Assembly: GCF_030867095.1 (NCBI RefSeq)
Contig: NC_081831.1
Location: 20,436,001 to 20,500,000, forward strand
Direction of reading: 5' to 3'
Source: Alligator mississippiensis
Taxonomy: Eukaryota > Chordata > Crocodylia > Alligatoridae
DNA: 64,000 nt
The position numbers and the translations under genes were made by a program. The notes beneath the pieces were generated by a model. It ran no database searches. It was not told the origin of the DNA and saw only the letters and a list, made by a program, of their open reading frames with translations. Of this stretch, positions 10,165 through 19,470 are shown piece by piece; the first letter of the stretch is position 1; every line of letters starts with the position of its first letter.

Positions 10165-10475
10165 GTGAAGAGAAGTCACCAATTTACCTTCTCTAGACCA
10201 TTTATTTTGCATAACTTTATCAAGTCTGCTTTAAACAGCCACACTGTTTGCAATCTGTCTTCATATGCCACTTTTTCTAGTCTTTCATCATTCTTGTCAT
10301 CTCTGAACCCATTTACTTCTTCTCTATCCTTTCTGAGATGAGGTGACCAGAACTTAAGATGGGACTCCACCGGAGGGCATCACATCACTGGCAATACAGA
10401 ATTTTTCTATCTCATTCTTTATACCTCTCAGTACTTTACTTTTTTCAACTCTGCTACCTAACGAGTACCTTAGGG
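10165..10475 (-). mobile_element. old LINE fragment of CR1/L2 type (reverse transcriptase end)
   Basis: On the minus strand the frame reads LKFWSPHLRKDREEV, then DDKNDERLEKVAYEDRLQ and LFKADLIKLCKINGLEKVN. This follows the C-terminal end of CR1/L2 reverse transcriptases ('cattc(t)tgg(t)caccacatct' through 'lekvqrra..yeeRL'). The upstream part ('gtactgagaggtataaagaa', 'tgatgtgatgccctccggtg') also fits. It is heavily decayed, and the boundaries are approximate. Confidence 0.6.
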
Positions 10476-11488
10476 GTGAATTTCACCAGCCATGAATGCC
10501 AACCAGTAGCAAGGGGCAACTTTAGAGAATTCAGCTAGGGTTTTCTTTTTTCTTTCATGATGGGAATGCAAATATTAAAGGGAAGAAAACAAAAGAAAGG
10601 ACTCTGGAATTTATCCACATGCACAAAACACATTACTTAAGAATATAGGGCAAAAGTCTGGCTATGCTGAAGTCACTGAGAGTTTTTGACACTAACTTCA
10701 ACTGGGTGATTTTTACTTGATAGTTGTGATCCAGGATCTGATTCAGTGTCCCAGAACTGGACTATGACTCAAATATGATAAGCAAATGGTGCACGACCAG
10801 GCACAGAGCCACTTTCATTCTCTTTTTGGATCTTGCACTTGCTGTGATCTGTTCTGAAATCACTGTACATGACCTACCTGTCTGTTCTTGAAAGCTACTG
10901 ATTTTTTCTGAGAAAGACGTCACTACAGATATTTCTTCCCCTTTCTGGTGTAACTGCAGAATGAAACAGCAGCTTATCCAGAAAGAGCAAGAAGGTCATT
11001 CTGCTGCTCTCTCAGTCCAAATTCTGGAGATGGACACCCCTTTTGTTTCTGGAAGAAAATTGTTTCCGTCCAGTGGCATGATATAGGGTCAGGTACAGAA
11101 TAGACAAGACCTAATCCTGAGGTTGTAAGCACCAAGCAGAAACATTTACTGTGAGATAAATAGAAGCTGCAGGGTGTCCATAAATATCATGACAAGAAAC
11201 AGCTCCCTGTCATAACTTGCAGAAGTGCTGCAACAATAAGCCCAAGTTATGAGGGCAATAAAGTATTTCTATCGATGCCCCCCCAGCAGCTTTCAGACCA
11301 TAAATACATATGTAAATATCTGTATTTATTTGCAGCATGAATCACACAGAAATAAAGCTGAAGCCCCCAGCAGATCTTGTATGATAAATTCACAGCAACA
11401 TTTTAGGGCTTTGTCCTTTGGCTACAGTGTAAAGCATTGGCTCCAAGAGGGCCTGGGGAAATTGCCCTGTTTGCCCGCATGGAGTTAT
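10476..11488. other. upstream DNA, nothing recognised
   Basis: No exon, RNA gene or named repeat is visible. Confidence 0.4.
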
Positions 11489-11582
11489 TTGGCTTAACCC
11501 AGACAAGATTTTTTGGGTAAATCCGATATCTTTTATTAGACCAACTCAAATAGTTAGAAAAATTCTTCTTGGCTTAACCCAG
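11489..11582 (-). mobile_element. 66-bp retro-insertion with perfect 14-bp target-site duplication
   Basis: TTGGCTTAACCCAG occurs at 11489-11502 and identically at 11569-11582. The 66 bp between (11503-11568) are, on the minus strand, 'GAAGAATTTTTCTAACTATT', 'TGAGTTGGTCTAATAAAAGA' and 'TATCGGATTTACCCAAAAAA', ending 'TCTTGT'. This is only the extreme 3' end of the family at 5999 and 38037, without the hairpin. It shows that the last 65 bp are enough to define an insertion, as expected for extreme 5' truncation. Confidence 0.85.
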
Positions 11583-11939
11583 GTATTTCCCCTCTTGTCA
11601 GGATTCACATCAAAAATATTTTGAATGTCAACATTCAGCTATGTCGTCATTTCCTTATAGTCTAGCCCTTCCTTCATATCTGGTCTAAACTCCCCCACAT
11701 TTCATATGGAGGGCTTATGACTCATAGTGGAACTAATGACCCTTGTGAAGAACTGAGGTGGTATTGGTCTCCATGGTATATGCATGGGGGAAATCATGGC
11801 AGTCAAGGAAACATGACTGGTGGGAGGTCAAATACCATAATGAGGCATAACTGCAGGGGCAGAGACAGGCCCGAACTATTAGTTTTGAACTTACCAAGAA
11901 AAAGCTGAGGATATTAAAGGGAAGTTGCTCTGAGAGAGA

Positions 11940-12480
11940 GACTTTTTAGATCTTTATTATAAAACGTTAAAAACAAAAGGTGACAGTACAAAACTGTGTG
12001 GTCCCCCCTTAGGGACTGGGCATGAAATACTTGACAGTGAACCCCCCACCCCCAATATCACCAGAGAGTGAAAACCTCTCCCCCCAGTTCCCTTCATGGG
12101 GTTACACATTTAAGACTAGCCATCCATTTTTCAACTTGCAGACTGTCCCTTCGATGACCCAGTGAGACACAAACCAACCCATATTTGTTGCAAGATGAAG
12201 TGTCCAGACTTAAATGAGACACGTGCTTGGACTAGGAAAAGGAAGAGTTGTACGGTGTTGTTAGAGGGTGCCGCTGCAAGCATTTTCTGTAGCTCTTCAG
12301 GGTTGCTATCTTGACTGGTCTTGCAGGAAACTGGTCAGGTAGATCATGTTCCCTTTGGCTGTTTAGTACAGTTTTGAAGAAGTCCAAGTCCAGTGACTGC
12401 GAAGTGAATGCAAGCGAGCCAGAAAGCATGGATCAAGCAGCAATCCTGAAGGAGTCATGACTGAAGAGGTCATGTGAGGG
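11940..12480 (-). other. unidentified minus-strand segment with a poly(A) signal
   Basis: A 65-codon minus-strand frame (12232-12429) reads in part DLDFFKTVLNSQREHDLPDQ and TLKSYRKCLQRHPLTTPYNS. An in-frame stop lies just upstream of its ATG. About 280 bp downstream on the same strand is AATAAAG (plus 11952-11958). This could be a remnant of a retrocopy, an old terminal exon or part of a repeat. I do not recognise the protein, so no function is given. Confidence 0.2.
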
Positions 12481-13871
12481 TGTGGGCTCAAGAGGGGGCC
12501 CTCAAAGTCAGAAAGTTTGCAAGTTCACTGAGCTCTTTGAAGACAGGTTGCCCATCTGCAACTGCTGTTTTTCATAAGTTACTTTGAGACCCTCTAGTCA
12601 CTGGATGCCAAAACATTATATTCACAATTATCATTCTAAGACCAAGAGTTTAAACAGGTTAAAACATATTAACTTGTCATCAACTACCTATCTGATAAGA
12701 TAAAGGCTAGCTAAAGAGACGGACAGAAAGAGTCTAAATGCAGATGTGAGAAAAGTGTTTCTAAGATTAGCTTATCCTTAGTAGTTTATTTATAAAGTAT
12801 GTTCATTGTTCTCAGCACACTGAGGACATAGCCTCTGTGCCAAGTTAGCCTACAGTCTATTAATTGTAAATTGTAAATAAACAGGTAAGACAATGTGGAT
12901 GTGTACTGGATAGGATGACCATAAGCTTATTGAGTATCCCAAGGATTATTTCACCTAGACATAACAATACCCCTCCGTTGGAGGCTGTACAGCATTGCCA
13001 ATGTCAACAGTTGCAATCCAATGTGACTGAGCTACAGGTGTTACCTCTGTTTGTCCTTGTGCTCACATGCCTTGCTCAGGTGGTTAGATGGGGCTGGAGA
13101 AAACTGACCAAATATAAATGATCTCAGTTATGAGTCCAGTATTATTCCATTAATGTAGCACCCTTTCATCTCAGAGAAAGCCAAATTACTTTACAAACCA
13201 AACATGGGGTAGCCCAGGTCTTTGGCAAGCAACGCTACACAAATATTTATGGACAATGAATGGTTTTGCACAAGGATGTTTACTTCCTTGTAGCTTCTTC
13301 CTCAGCTGAAACGTTAGGTGCTATTTATGGAGGCAGACACACTGCCAGCATTTGGAAGAAGCCCTAGTACCAATAAAGCAATGCAAGCAAGATGCCTGCT
13401 CCAAAATATTACCTATCCTTAATGCATCTTTATTGACTTGAGTGAAACACACCAGGCACCAGTTTAGGTTTGCATTGCTATTTGAGCAGGTCACTCTTTG
13501 TTATTTACTATCCTGTCATTTGGGGCCCTGTTTCGTATTGCAACACTGGATTCAGAGCTTCCTCAAAAAGCTTAGATGAACATTCAGATTTCTCCACCCA
13601 GAGAAATAAACAGCTCTGACATTCATGACTATTAACTCATAGGATGACAAAGCCCATAAAAATTATATAAATATTGAACAATTCCTGTTTTATCTGTTTT
13701 GGGTTTTGTTTGGTTTTTTTCCTTCCTCTAATGAAGTCTGTACTTTTATAGCACAAAAATGGTTTTCTCTATATTATTATTACTACTTTTGACCCAAGCA
13801 GTTAGCTAAAATTTGGGTTCTTCCATGTTGTCTGTTCGGAGAAGAACTTAAATGGTAGTCATTTTTAATGT
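12481..13871. other. upstream DNA, nothing recognised
   Basis: No exon, RNA gene or named repeat is visible in this stretch. Confidence 0.4.
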
Positions 13872-15370
13872 AATCACAGAATCATAGAAATTAGGGATTG
13901 AAGGGACCGTTATCTAGTCCACCACTCTGCTCAAAGCAGGACCGTCCGCAACTTAGATCATCCCAGCCAAGGCTTTGTCTAGTCGGGTCATAAAAACTGC
14001 CAAGGATGGAGATTTCACAACATCTCTGGGTAACCTGGTACAATGTTTTACTACGCTTCTAGTGAGAAAATTCTTCCTAATATCTAACCTAAATTTCCCT
14101 TGATGCAACTTGAGACCACTGCACCTTGTTCTGTCATCTGCCACCACTGAGAACAGTCTCACCCCATCTTCTCTGGAACCACCTTCACGTAGTTGAAGGC
14201 TGTTATTAAATCCTGGCTCAGTCTTCTCTTCTCTAGACTAAATAAGCCTGGTTTCCTCAGCCTCTCCTCCTCAGTCATGTACACCAGCCCCCTAACCATT
14301 TTCATTGCTCTCTGCTGGACCCTCTCCAATTTGTCCACATCCTTTCTGTAGTGGGGGCCCAAAACTGGACACAGTACTCCAGATGTGGTCTCACCAGTGC
14401 TGAGGAGAGGACGAATCACTTCCCTCAGTCTGCTGGCAACACTCCTACTAATGCAGCCCAGTATGCCGTTAACCTTCTTGGAAACAATGGCACATTGCTG
14501 GCTCATATTCAGTTTATTGTACCCTGTAATCCCCAGGTCCTTTTCTGTAGACCTGCTGCTGCTTAGCCAGTCGGTCCCCAGCCTGTACTGGTGCATGGGA
14601 TTGTTCTGTTTTAAGTGCAGGACTTTGCACTTATCCTTGTTGAACCTCATGAGATTCCTTTTGGCCCAATCCTCCAATTTGTCTAGGTCACTCTGAATCC
14701 TAGCCCCACCCTCAGCATATCTACTAATCCCCCCAGCTTGGTGTCATCAGCAAACTTGCTGAGGGTGCACTCTATACTATCTTCCAGGTCGTTGATGAAG
14801 ATGTTGAACCAAACAGGCCCCAGGACCAACCCCTGGGGCACTCCACTTGATACCAGCTGCCAACAAGACATTGAGCCATTGATTACTACTCTCTGAGCCC
14901 AATGCTCCAGCCGATTTCTATCTACCTTACAGTCCATTCATCTAGCCCATACCTCCTTAGCTTGCCTGTGAGAATGTTGTGGAAGACCGTATCAAAAGTC
15001 TTGCTAAAATCAAAGTACACCACATCTACTGTTCCCCCACATCCACAGAGCCAGTCATTTCATCATAGGAGGCAATCAGGTTGGTCAGGCATGAGTTGCC
15101 CCTGGTGAATCCATGCTGACTGTTCCTAATCACCTTCTCCTCCAAGTGCTTAGAAATGGGTTCCTTGAGGATCTGCTCCATGATTTTTTCCAGGGACTGA
15201 GATGAGGCTGACTGGTCTGTAGTTCCCTGGATCCTCCTTTTTCCTTTTCTTGAACATGGGCACCATGTTTGCCCTTTTCCAATCATCCAGAACCTCTAAA
15301 TTCCCTCCATTAAGAGCTGATTTTAAGATCAGCATATGGTATCCATGCCAACAGTTCACAAATGTTATGA
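13872..15370 (-). mobile_element. CR1 LINE, reverse transcriptase part, degenerate
   Basis: On the minus strand, in order, it encodes [16 protein letters not shown] (about 15230), [52 protein letters not shown] (catalytic FADD, about 14750), then MEDWAKRNLMRFNKDKCKVL and KDVDKLERVQQRAMKMVRGL. It ends in a 3' UTR with 'atcatagaaattagggattg' at 13882. Several frame changes and stops break it, so it is inactive. The endonuclease domain and ORF1 are missing, so it is 5'-truncated. The 5' boundary is approximate because the coding match fades between 15300 and 15370. Confidence 0.9.
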
Positions 15371-15472
15371 ACTGCCAGCCCAATGTCACCCTCAACATTT
15401 CTCCTGGACCCACGCGACACTTTATAGTCAAGCATGTCAGTGGAAAAGAGTAGAAGGGCCCAGTAAAATCTG

Positions 15473-15549
15473 CAGACAGCACTGTGTAAACCAGTGAAAC
15501 AGGCCATCTAAGGGAAAGACTGTAACAGTGGTTTACACAGTGCGGTCTG
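15473..15549. repeat. inverted repeat with 30-bp arms
   Basis: The left arm 15473-15502 (CAGACAGCACTGTGTAAACC...) pairs with the right arm 15520-15549 with three mismatches and a 17-base loop. It lies between a CR1 copy and an hAT-like element and is probably a small foldback element. Confidence 0.85.
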
Positions 15550-15589
15550 AATAGAGGGGAATAATCACTTGTGTCTTGTTTTAGGGAAA

Positions 15590-16031
15590 GGCTGTCCAAC
15601 TGGCAGCCCACAGACCACATGCAGCCCATTAGGGATTAACATGCAGCCCCTGGACTCCCACCTGGCTGCTACTGTCCCCAGCACTGGCTGAAGCAGCAAC
15701 TGGGGTCTCAGGCTCCCGCTCCCTCTTCCGCTTCCACTTCCACCAAGGGGATAGGGTCAGGTAATACAGCCAGCCCATGATGCCAGGAGAGCTGGTGGTC
15801 CAGAGTGCCCATGTGGAACAATGCAGCATGGGAGGTTGTGGCCAGGGAGCTGAAGGTGAGGTGCAGTACCACATGCAGTGCAGCAGGGAGGCACCTGCCT
15901 GCATGTCTGCACATGGTGTGCAGCTTGGGCCCATGGCCTCAGCACCCATGTGGCCTCTGCAGCATGTGGCCTCTGCCGGTGCATCCTATAGGGCATGTAG
16001 CTCCCAGCTGCCCCTAGAAGATGGACAGGCC
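15590..16031. mobile_element. hAT-like non-autonomous element
   Basis: The left end 'AGGCTGTCCAACTGGCAGC' and the reverse complement of the right end 'AGGCCTGTCCATCTTC' form an imperfect terminal inverted repeat. The sequence 'gcagcatgtggcctctgc' near the right end recurs in the element at 44958-45256 ('gcagcatgtggcctgtgc'). The interior is GC-rich and has no transposase coding. I found no clear 8-bp target duplication here, so the edges are approximate. Confidence 0.55.
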
Positions 16032-16054
16032 TGGATTAGAGTAACAACATACCT

Positions 16055-16316
16055 CTGTAGCCCCCAGTTTGAACACCTTGGATGCATCATTAATAACCTT
16101 CAACCCCTCCTGGAAAATGATGACCACCTCATCACTGACCTCAGAGCAGCTGTTCTTAAACAGCAAAACTTTAAAGATGAACTGGAATGGGAACTAGTAG
16201 AACAAGACATCATTCACGGACTAGATTGTGTTAAGCATGGTCTGAACAAGAATTATGGAATTTATCCCAATTCTTGGATTAGCTTTTGTGACCCCTTTGT
16301 CTTTATGGGTTTATAG
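16055..16316 (+). mobile_element. Penelope-like element fragment: RT end joined to C-terminal end
   Basis: The frame reads EHLGCIINNLQPLLENDDHL, then directly LRAAVLKQQNF and later DCVKHGLNKNYGIYPNSW, with a stop at 16314-16316. The first part resembles the segment after the reverse transcriptase of Penelope-like elements ('iirdLQPiLdnD..l'). The second resembles the extreme C-terminus after the GIY-YIG nuclease ('dLkvaiLqqkNF...GLNK'). The nuclease region between them is missing here but present 500 bp downstream. The identification is from remembered family patterns. Confidence 0.6.
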
Positions 16317-16414
16317 CTTGTTTGCCTCTCCCACTCTCCCAGCACTGCTTCCCTGCCTCCCCACCCCCCTTTGTATTCAAATTAATTTCTCCATTTGGTA
16401 GGCTGCTCCATGCA

Positions 16415-16470
16415 TTTCACAGCATCTGATGAAGTGAGCTTGGGGTACAGGAAAGCTTATGCTACAGATC
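16415..16470 (+). ncRNA. hammerhead-ribozyme-like motif of a Penelope-like element (degenerate)
   Basis: CTGATGA (16425-16431) is followed by an imperfect stem-loop (AGTGAGCTTGGGGTACAG), GAAA (16451-16454) and GCTTATGCTA. This is the order of a type I hammerhead core: CUGANGA, stem II, GAAA, stem III with a short loop, then the cleavage position. Stem II is weak in this copy, and an extra A stands between the core and the stem. Hammerheads in Penelope-like elements are established knowledge. Activity of this copy is unlikely. Confidence 0.45.
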
Positions 16471-16539
16471 TCTGTAACCTACCCTGCCTTCTGCCTGACT
16501 TCACATTAACATAGCTAACTACTCTCATCTTAGGGTAGC

Positions 16540-16995
16540 CATGGGGGACCAACCTGTCCTGGCTTCCAGACAGCTCCCCAACCTCAAATGGTGTCTTTCA
16601 AGCAACAGATTACTTAAGCTCTACTCTGAGGCACCAGTCTTTTCAGCAGACACAGATTCAAACTCTGCACCCTCATCAATGCATATCACATCATCACTGG
16701 ACCAAATAATATGGATTATAACATCCAAGGTTCATTCAGCTGCACCTCTATCAATGTCATTACCTAGCTACAGTGCCTCTCTACTGTCTACATTGGACAG
16801 ACAGGGCAATTCCTACATAAAAGAATGAGGGAACACTGATTTGATATCAAGTCCAAAAATACACAAAAGCCTTTGGTAGAACACTTTAACCTTTCTGTAC
16901 CTTATGTCCCTGACTCATCTTCATGCATCTCTTGCTTATGAAAGCTTATACATCTCTGATTCACTTGGTCTATAAGGTGCACCTTTACCCTGCCA
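16540..16995 (+). mobile_element. Penelope-like element fragment: linker and GIY-YIG nuclease remnant
   Basis: The frame starting at 16541 reads GDQPVLASRQLPNLKWCLSS, the linker between reverse transcriptase and nuclease in Penelope-like elements ('grPVLahRQpaNLkriLtS'). After frame changes it reads SFSCTSINVIT, then TVYIGQTGQFLHKRMREH, then KNTQKPLVEHFNLS. The YIGQTG and RM-EH pattern is the signature of the GIY-YIG endonuclease of this class. It ends in a second tail copy ('tatgaaagcttatacatc', 'ggtctataaggtgcacc'). Stops and frameshifts make it dead. Confidence 0.75.
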
Positions 16996-17740
16996 TTTTC
17001 ATGTTTTGCCCAGAGTCCTACCTAGTCCCATCAACGTGCTTCACAGCTTCTAATAACTACCTTACACAAAGGGCAGCTCTTTCATTCCCCAGGTTTCAAT
17101 AATATTGAATTCAAACTATAATACTGGTATTATAATAGCATTCATAAGCTCAAAAAGCATCTCAGTTCCATAGGGGCTTGTACAGAGCCAGCAGTAAGAG
17201 AGACCCATTGGCTTGAACAAATTTTAATTTAACAAAAAGTAATGTTTGTCTGTTACATAGTAGCTATGTAAATTCAAAGGCAAAATTGACATAAATGTAT
17301 TTGTCCTACAAATGCTAAGGGCAAGAATCAGGTGACACATTATCTTCCATACAGAAGGATCACCGAGTTTATTAGGAACATTTACATGGAATTAAAAATA
17401 ATTTGGTGAAAACAATTGTATTAAACAAATAAACATTCCTTTGTAATGTTTGCAACCCAAACACTGTAGCATTATGCAAGCACATGGTGCACAAACACCA
17501 ATTTCCATCCGTGGTTGTCCATAAATTTGCATCATTATGCAAATCTCTGTATTTAAGATTGGAACCCTGTGCCCTTTGCAGACTTAAAACAATTCAGATT
17601 GTAAATGGGGCTGCTGCCTAACGAGGCGTATTGCTGACAACACTGCCCTCTGCGCCAGTAGCCTAACAGAGGGGACACAACCAGGGCAGCAGCCCTGGGG
17701 AACTGCCTTTGCAACTGGTTGCGCTGCCCCATGCAGAGCC
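16996..17740. other. upstream DNA, nothing recognised
   Basis: No exon, RNA gene or named repeat is seen. Confidence 0.4.
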
Positions 17741-17876
17741 GCTGCCCTGTTTTATGTTTTCAGTCTGCTCTGATACTGGATTGAATTCCACCTTGAAACC
17801 TCTTTCCTGATATTCAAGGCCGTCATCAGACTGACCCTGATGTACCAATTCCCCCTCTGCAGGCTGAGCATTGCTA
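17741..17876 (-). other. weak candidate exon of an unknown minus-strand gene
   Basis: After an acceptor-like 'TTTTTGAATGTTTACAG' on the minus strand, an open frame reads SNAQPAEGELVHQGQSDDGL, then EYQERGFKVEFNPVSEQTEN. The composition is that of a hydrophilic acidic linker or cytoplasmic tail. I find no convincing donor: 'CAAG|GTGGAA' within it is weak, and the frame runs on to a stop at 17663. It is not a CFAP52 segment as far as I know that protein. Chance is possible. Confidence 0.15.
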
Positions 17877-18175
17877 CCTGTAAACATTCAAAAACCATGT
17901 CATGTCCTATCCCCCTCACCACATTGATTCAAGAACAGTAAATATTTTTTAAAATTCAAAACTCTTGACTTGCCTTCCAGTTTCTAAGCCCTTCTAGGCC
18001 TGCTGGCAAACCTTCCTCTATAGCCGCAAAGGCTGGGAACGTCTGGTTTTAAACGAAAGCTGAAACTCCTGCTTACTCCCAAGACTCCAGGAGCGGGGGC
18101 TTGAGGAAAACAGGCACAAGAGCCTATGTCAAGGAAAGCTTAAGTGCAATAAAGCTGATCTCTGGGCAGGCCTTT

Positions 18176-18430
18176 TTGACACCTTTTAATCACATGGGCC
18201 CAGGTCGCCAAGTTTCTCATTGGCCTCCCTCAGGCAAGGAGGCTACAGGAAAAGGGGACGTTTTGGGACAAATAATAAAAAAACAGCAATAGATGTGCTG
18301 GTCAGCTTATCTGTCCACCTTTAAAAAATGTGTGGGCCCAGCCCACCAAGTCACTCATTGGCTTCCCTTAGGCGTGGAGGCCACAGGAGAAGGGGACGAC
18401 AGATTTCTTGGGACCAATAATAAAAAGCAG
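18176..18430. repeat. diverged tandem duplication, period about 137 bp
   Basis: The segment 'acaccttttaatcacatggg' to 'ggacaaataataaaaaaaca' (about 18179-18290) is repeated as 'caccttTaaaaaatgtgtgg' to 'ggaccaataataaaaagcag' (about 18316-18430). Shared words include 'gggcccag', 'ctcattggc', 'ggaggc(t/c)acagga(a/g)aaggggac' and 'aataataaaaa'. The second copy carries an extra 'gacagatttctt'. It lies about 450 bp upstream of the STX8 CpG island. Confidence 0.75.
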
Positions 18431-18879
18431 GGATGGGAGCATGGTCAGAGGTTGAAAACAAGCGTGTGGAGCAGGGACACTGAGCTGAGCACACCGGACA
18501 GCCACCGCTGGCCCTCAAATGAGTCTGAGAAGCCAGTGACACTGCCCAGTGATACTCTGCTCAGAGATGGGAGCACACTAGGGCAAGGGTAAGCAGCCCC
18601 GCAGTCCCCCAGCACCCTCCTTCCCCCATCAGACACAGCAGCGGGCCAGAGCCAGGAGGAGGTTGACCAGGAGGTGGGGGCCAGGGATGGGCAGCATGTG
18701 AATGAAGCAGTTTGGGGACTGGCCAGCTAGGACCTCTGCATAGGGCCGTGCAGGGGACTGGGCTGGATGAACCCTGAGAAGAAAACCAGTCCACCCAGGT
18801 ACAGGGCAAAGCTCCGCACGAGGCAGCGCGGCTTAGACACTGAGAAGCCAAAATGGTGCAGCAAACCAGCGGTGCAGCC

Positions 18880-19470
18880 CCACGTGCCTTGCACGTGGCA
18901 CCGGGGTGCGCATGCGCGGCTGCCTGGCTGTGCGCAGTGTGGGAAGGAACGTGGGCGGGGCGACGCGGACGGCCGCTCTTCGCTTTCCGTGGTTTGAGCT
19001 TCTGCGCTCGCCGTAGTCAGCTGATGCGACCCGGAAGTGTCCAGTGGCGGCGCTGAGGGGCTCGGGCGCGGGGATGGCTCCAGACCCCTGGTGAGCGGCG
19101 CCCGCCGAGGGGAGCGGCTGCTCGTCGGCCCCGGCTGCGGAGGGGCTGCTGTCTGTCTCGGGCGCAGGGCACTACTGCGGAGGCGAGCGCGGCCAGGGGC
19201 TTCCCCTGCAGCCGCCGCGGGCAGCGCGAGGCCGAGCCCCCAGGGCCGCTTAGCGGCGCGTGGGGCTGCGAAGGGGAAGGCGAAGCCCCCGACCCCCTCT
19301 CCTCCCTGCCCCCGCGGCCCCTCGTAGGCGAAGCGGAGTCCTCCGCGCACCCTCGGCCCCCCCGAGCGAAGGAAGGATGCAGCCCCTGAGGGGCAGGGGC
19401 TTCCTAGAGACGCACGTGGGTGGCCGAGGCGGAGGTCAGGGTTAGGTGCTGCTCTCGTGCCAAGCACTTA
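18880..19470 (+). promoter_or_regulatory. STX8: CpG-island promoter of STX8
   Basis: CpG density and G+C rise sharply here and fall again by about 19500. Recognisable sites upstream of the start codon are two CACGTG E-boxes at 18881-18886 and 18892-18897, the NRF1-type palindrome TGCGCATGCGC at 18907-18917, a GC box GGGCGGGG at 18953-18960, and an ETS site CCGGAAGT at 19031-19038. There is no TATA box, as expected for a housekeeping promoter with dispersed starts. The STX8 ATG at 19074 lies 36 bp after the ETS site, so transcription probably starts between about 18950 and 19050. In mammals this promoter is shared with CFAP52 on the other strand; no CFAP52 start was found here. Confidence 0.85.
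19074..19090 (+). CDS. STX8: STX8 exon 1, coding part
   Basis: ATGGCTCCAGACCCCTG encodes MAPDP and two bases of W6, then the donor CCCTG|GTGAGC. The start context is strong (G at -3 and G at +4). MAPDPW is the N-terminus of mammalian STX8, which fixes this ATG as the start. The 5' UTR lies in the CpG island; its beginning cannot be read from sequence alone. Confidence 0.95.

Noticed and set aside
14351..14696. Plus-strand open frames across the CR1 copies (also at 41302-42002 and 27134-27334).
   Set aside because: They are antisense shadows of the CR1 reverse transcriptase, whose conserved blocks are on the minus strand.
18727..19467. Longest open frame in the window (246 codons, minus strand) across the CpG island.
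   Set aside because: GC-rich islands produce long chance frames; the peptide is low-complexity P/R/S-rich, overlaps STX8 exon 1 on the other strand, and does not resemble CFAP52.
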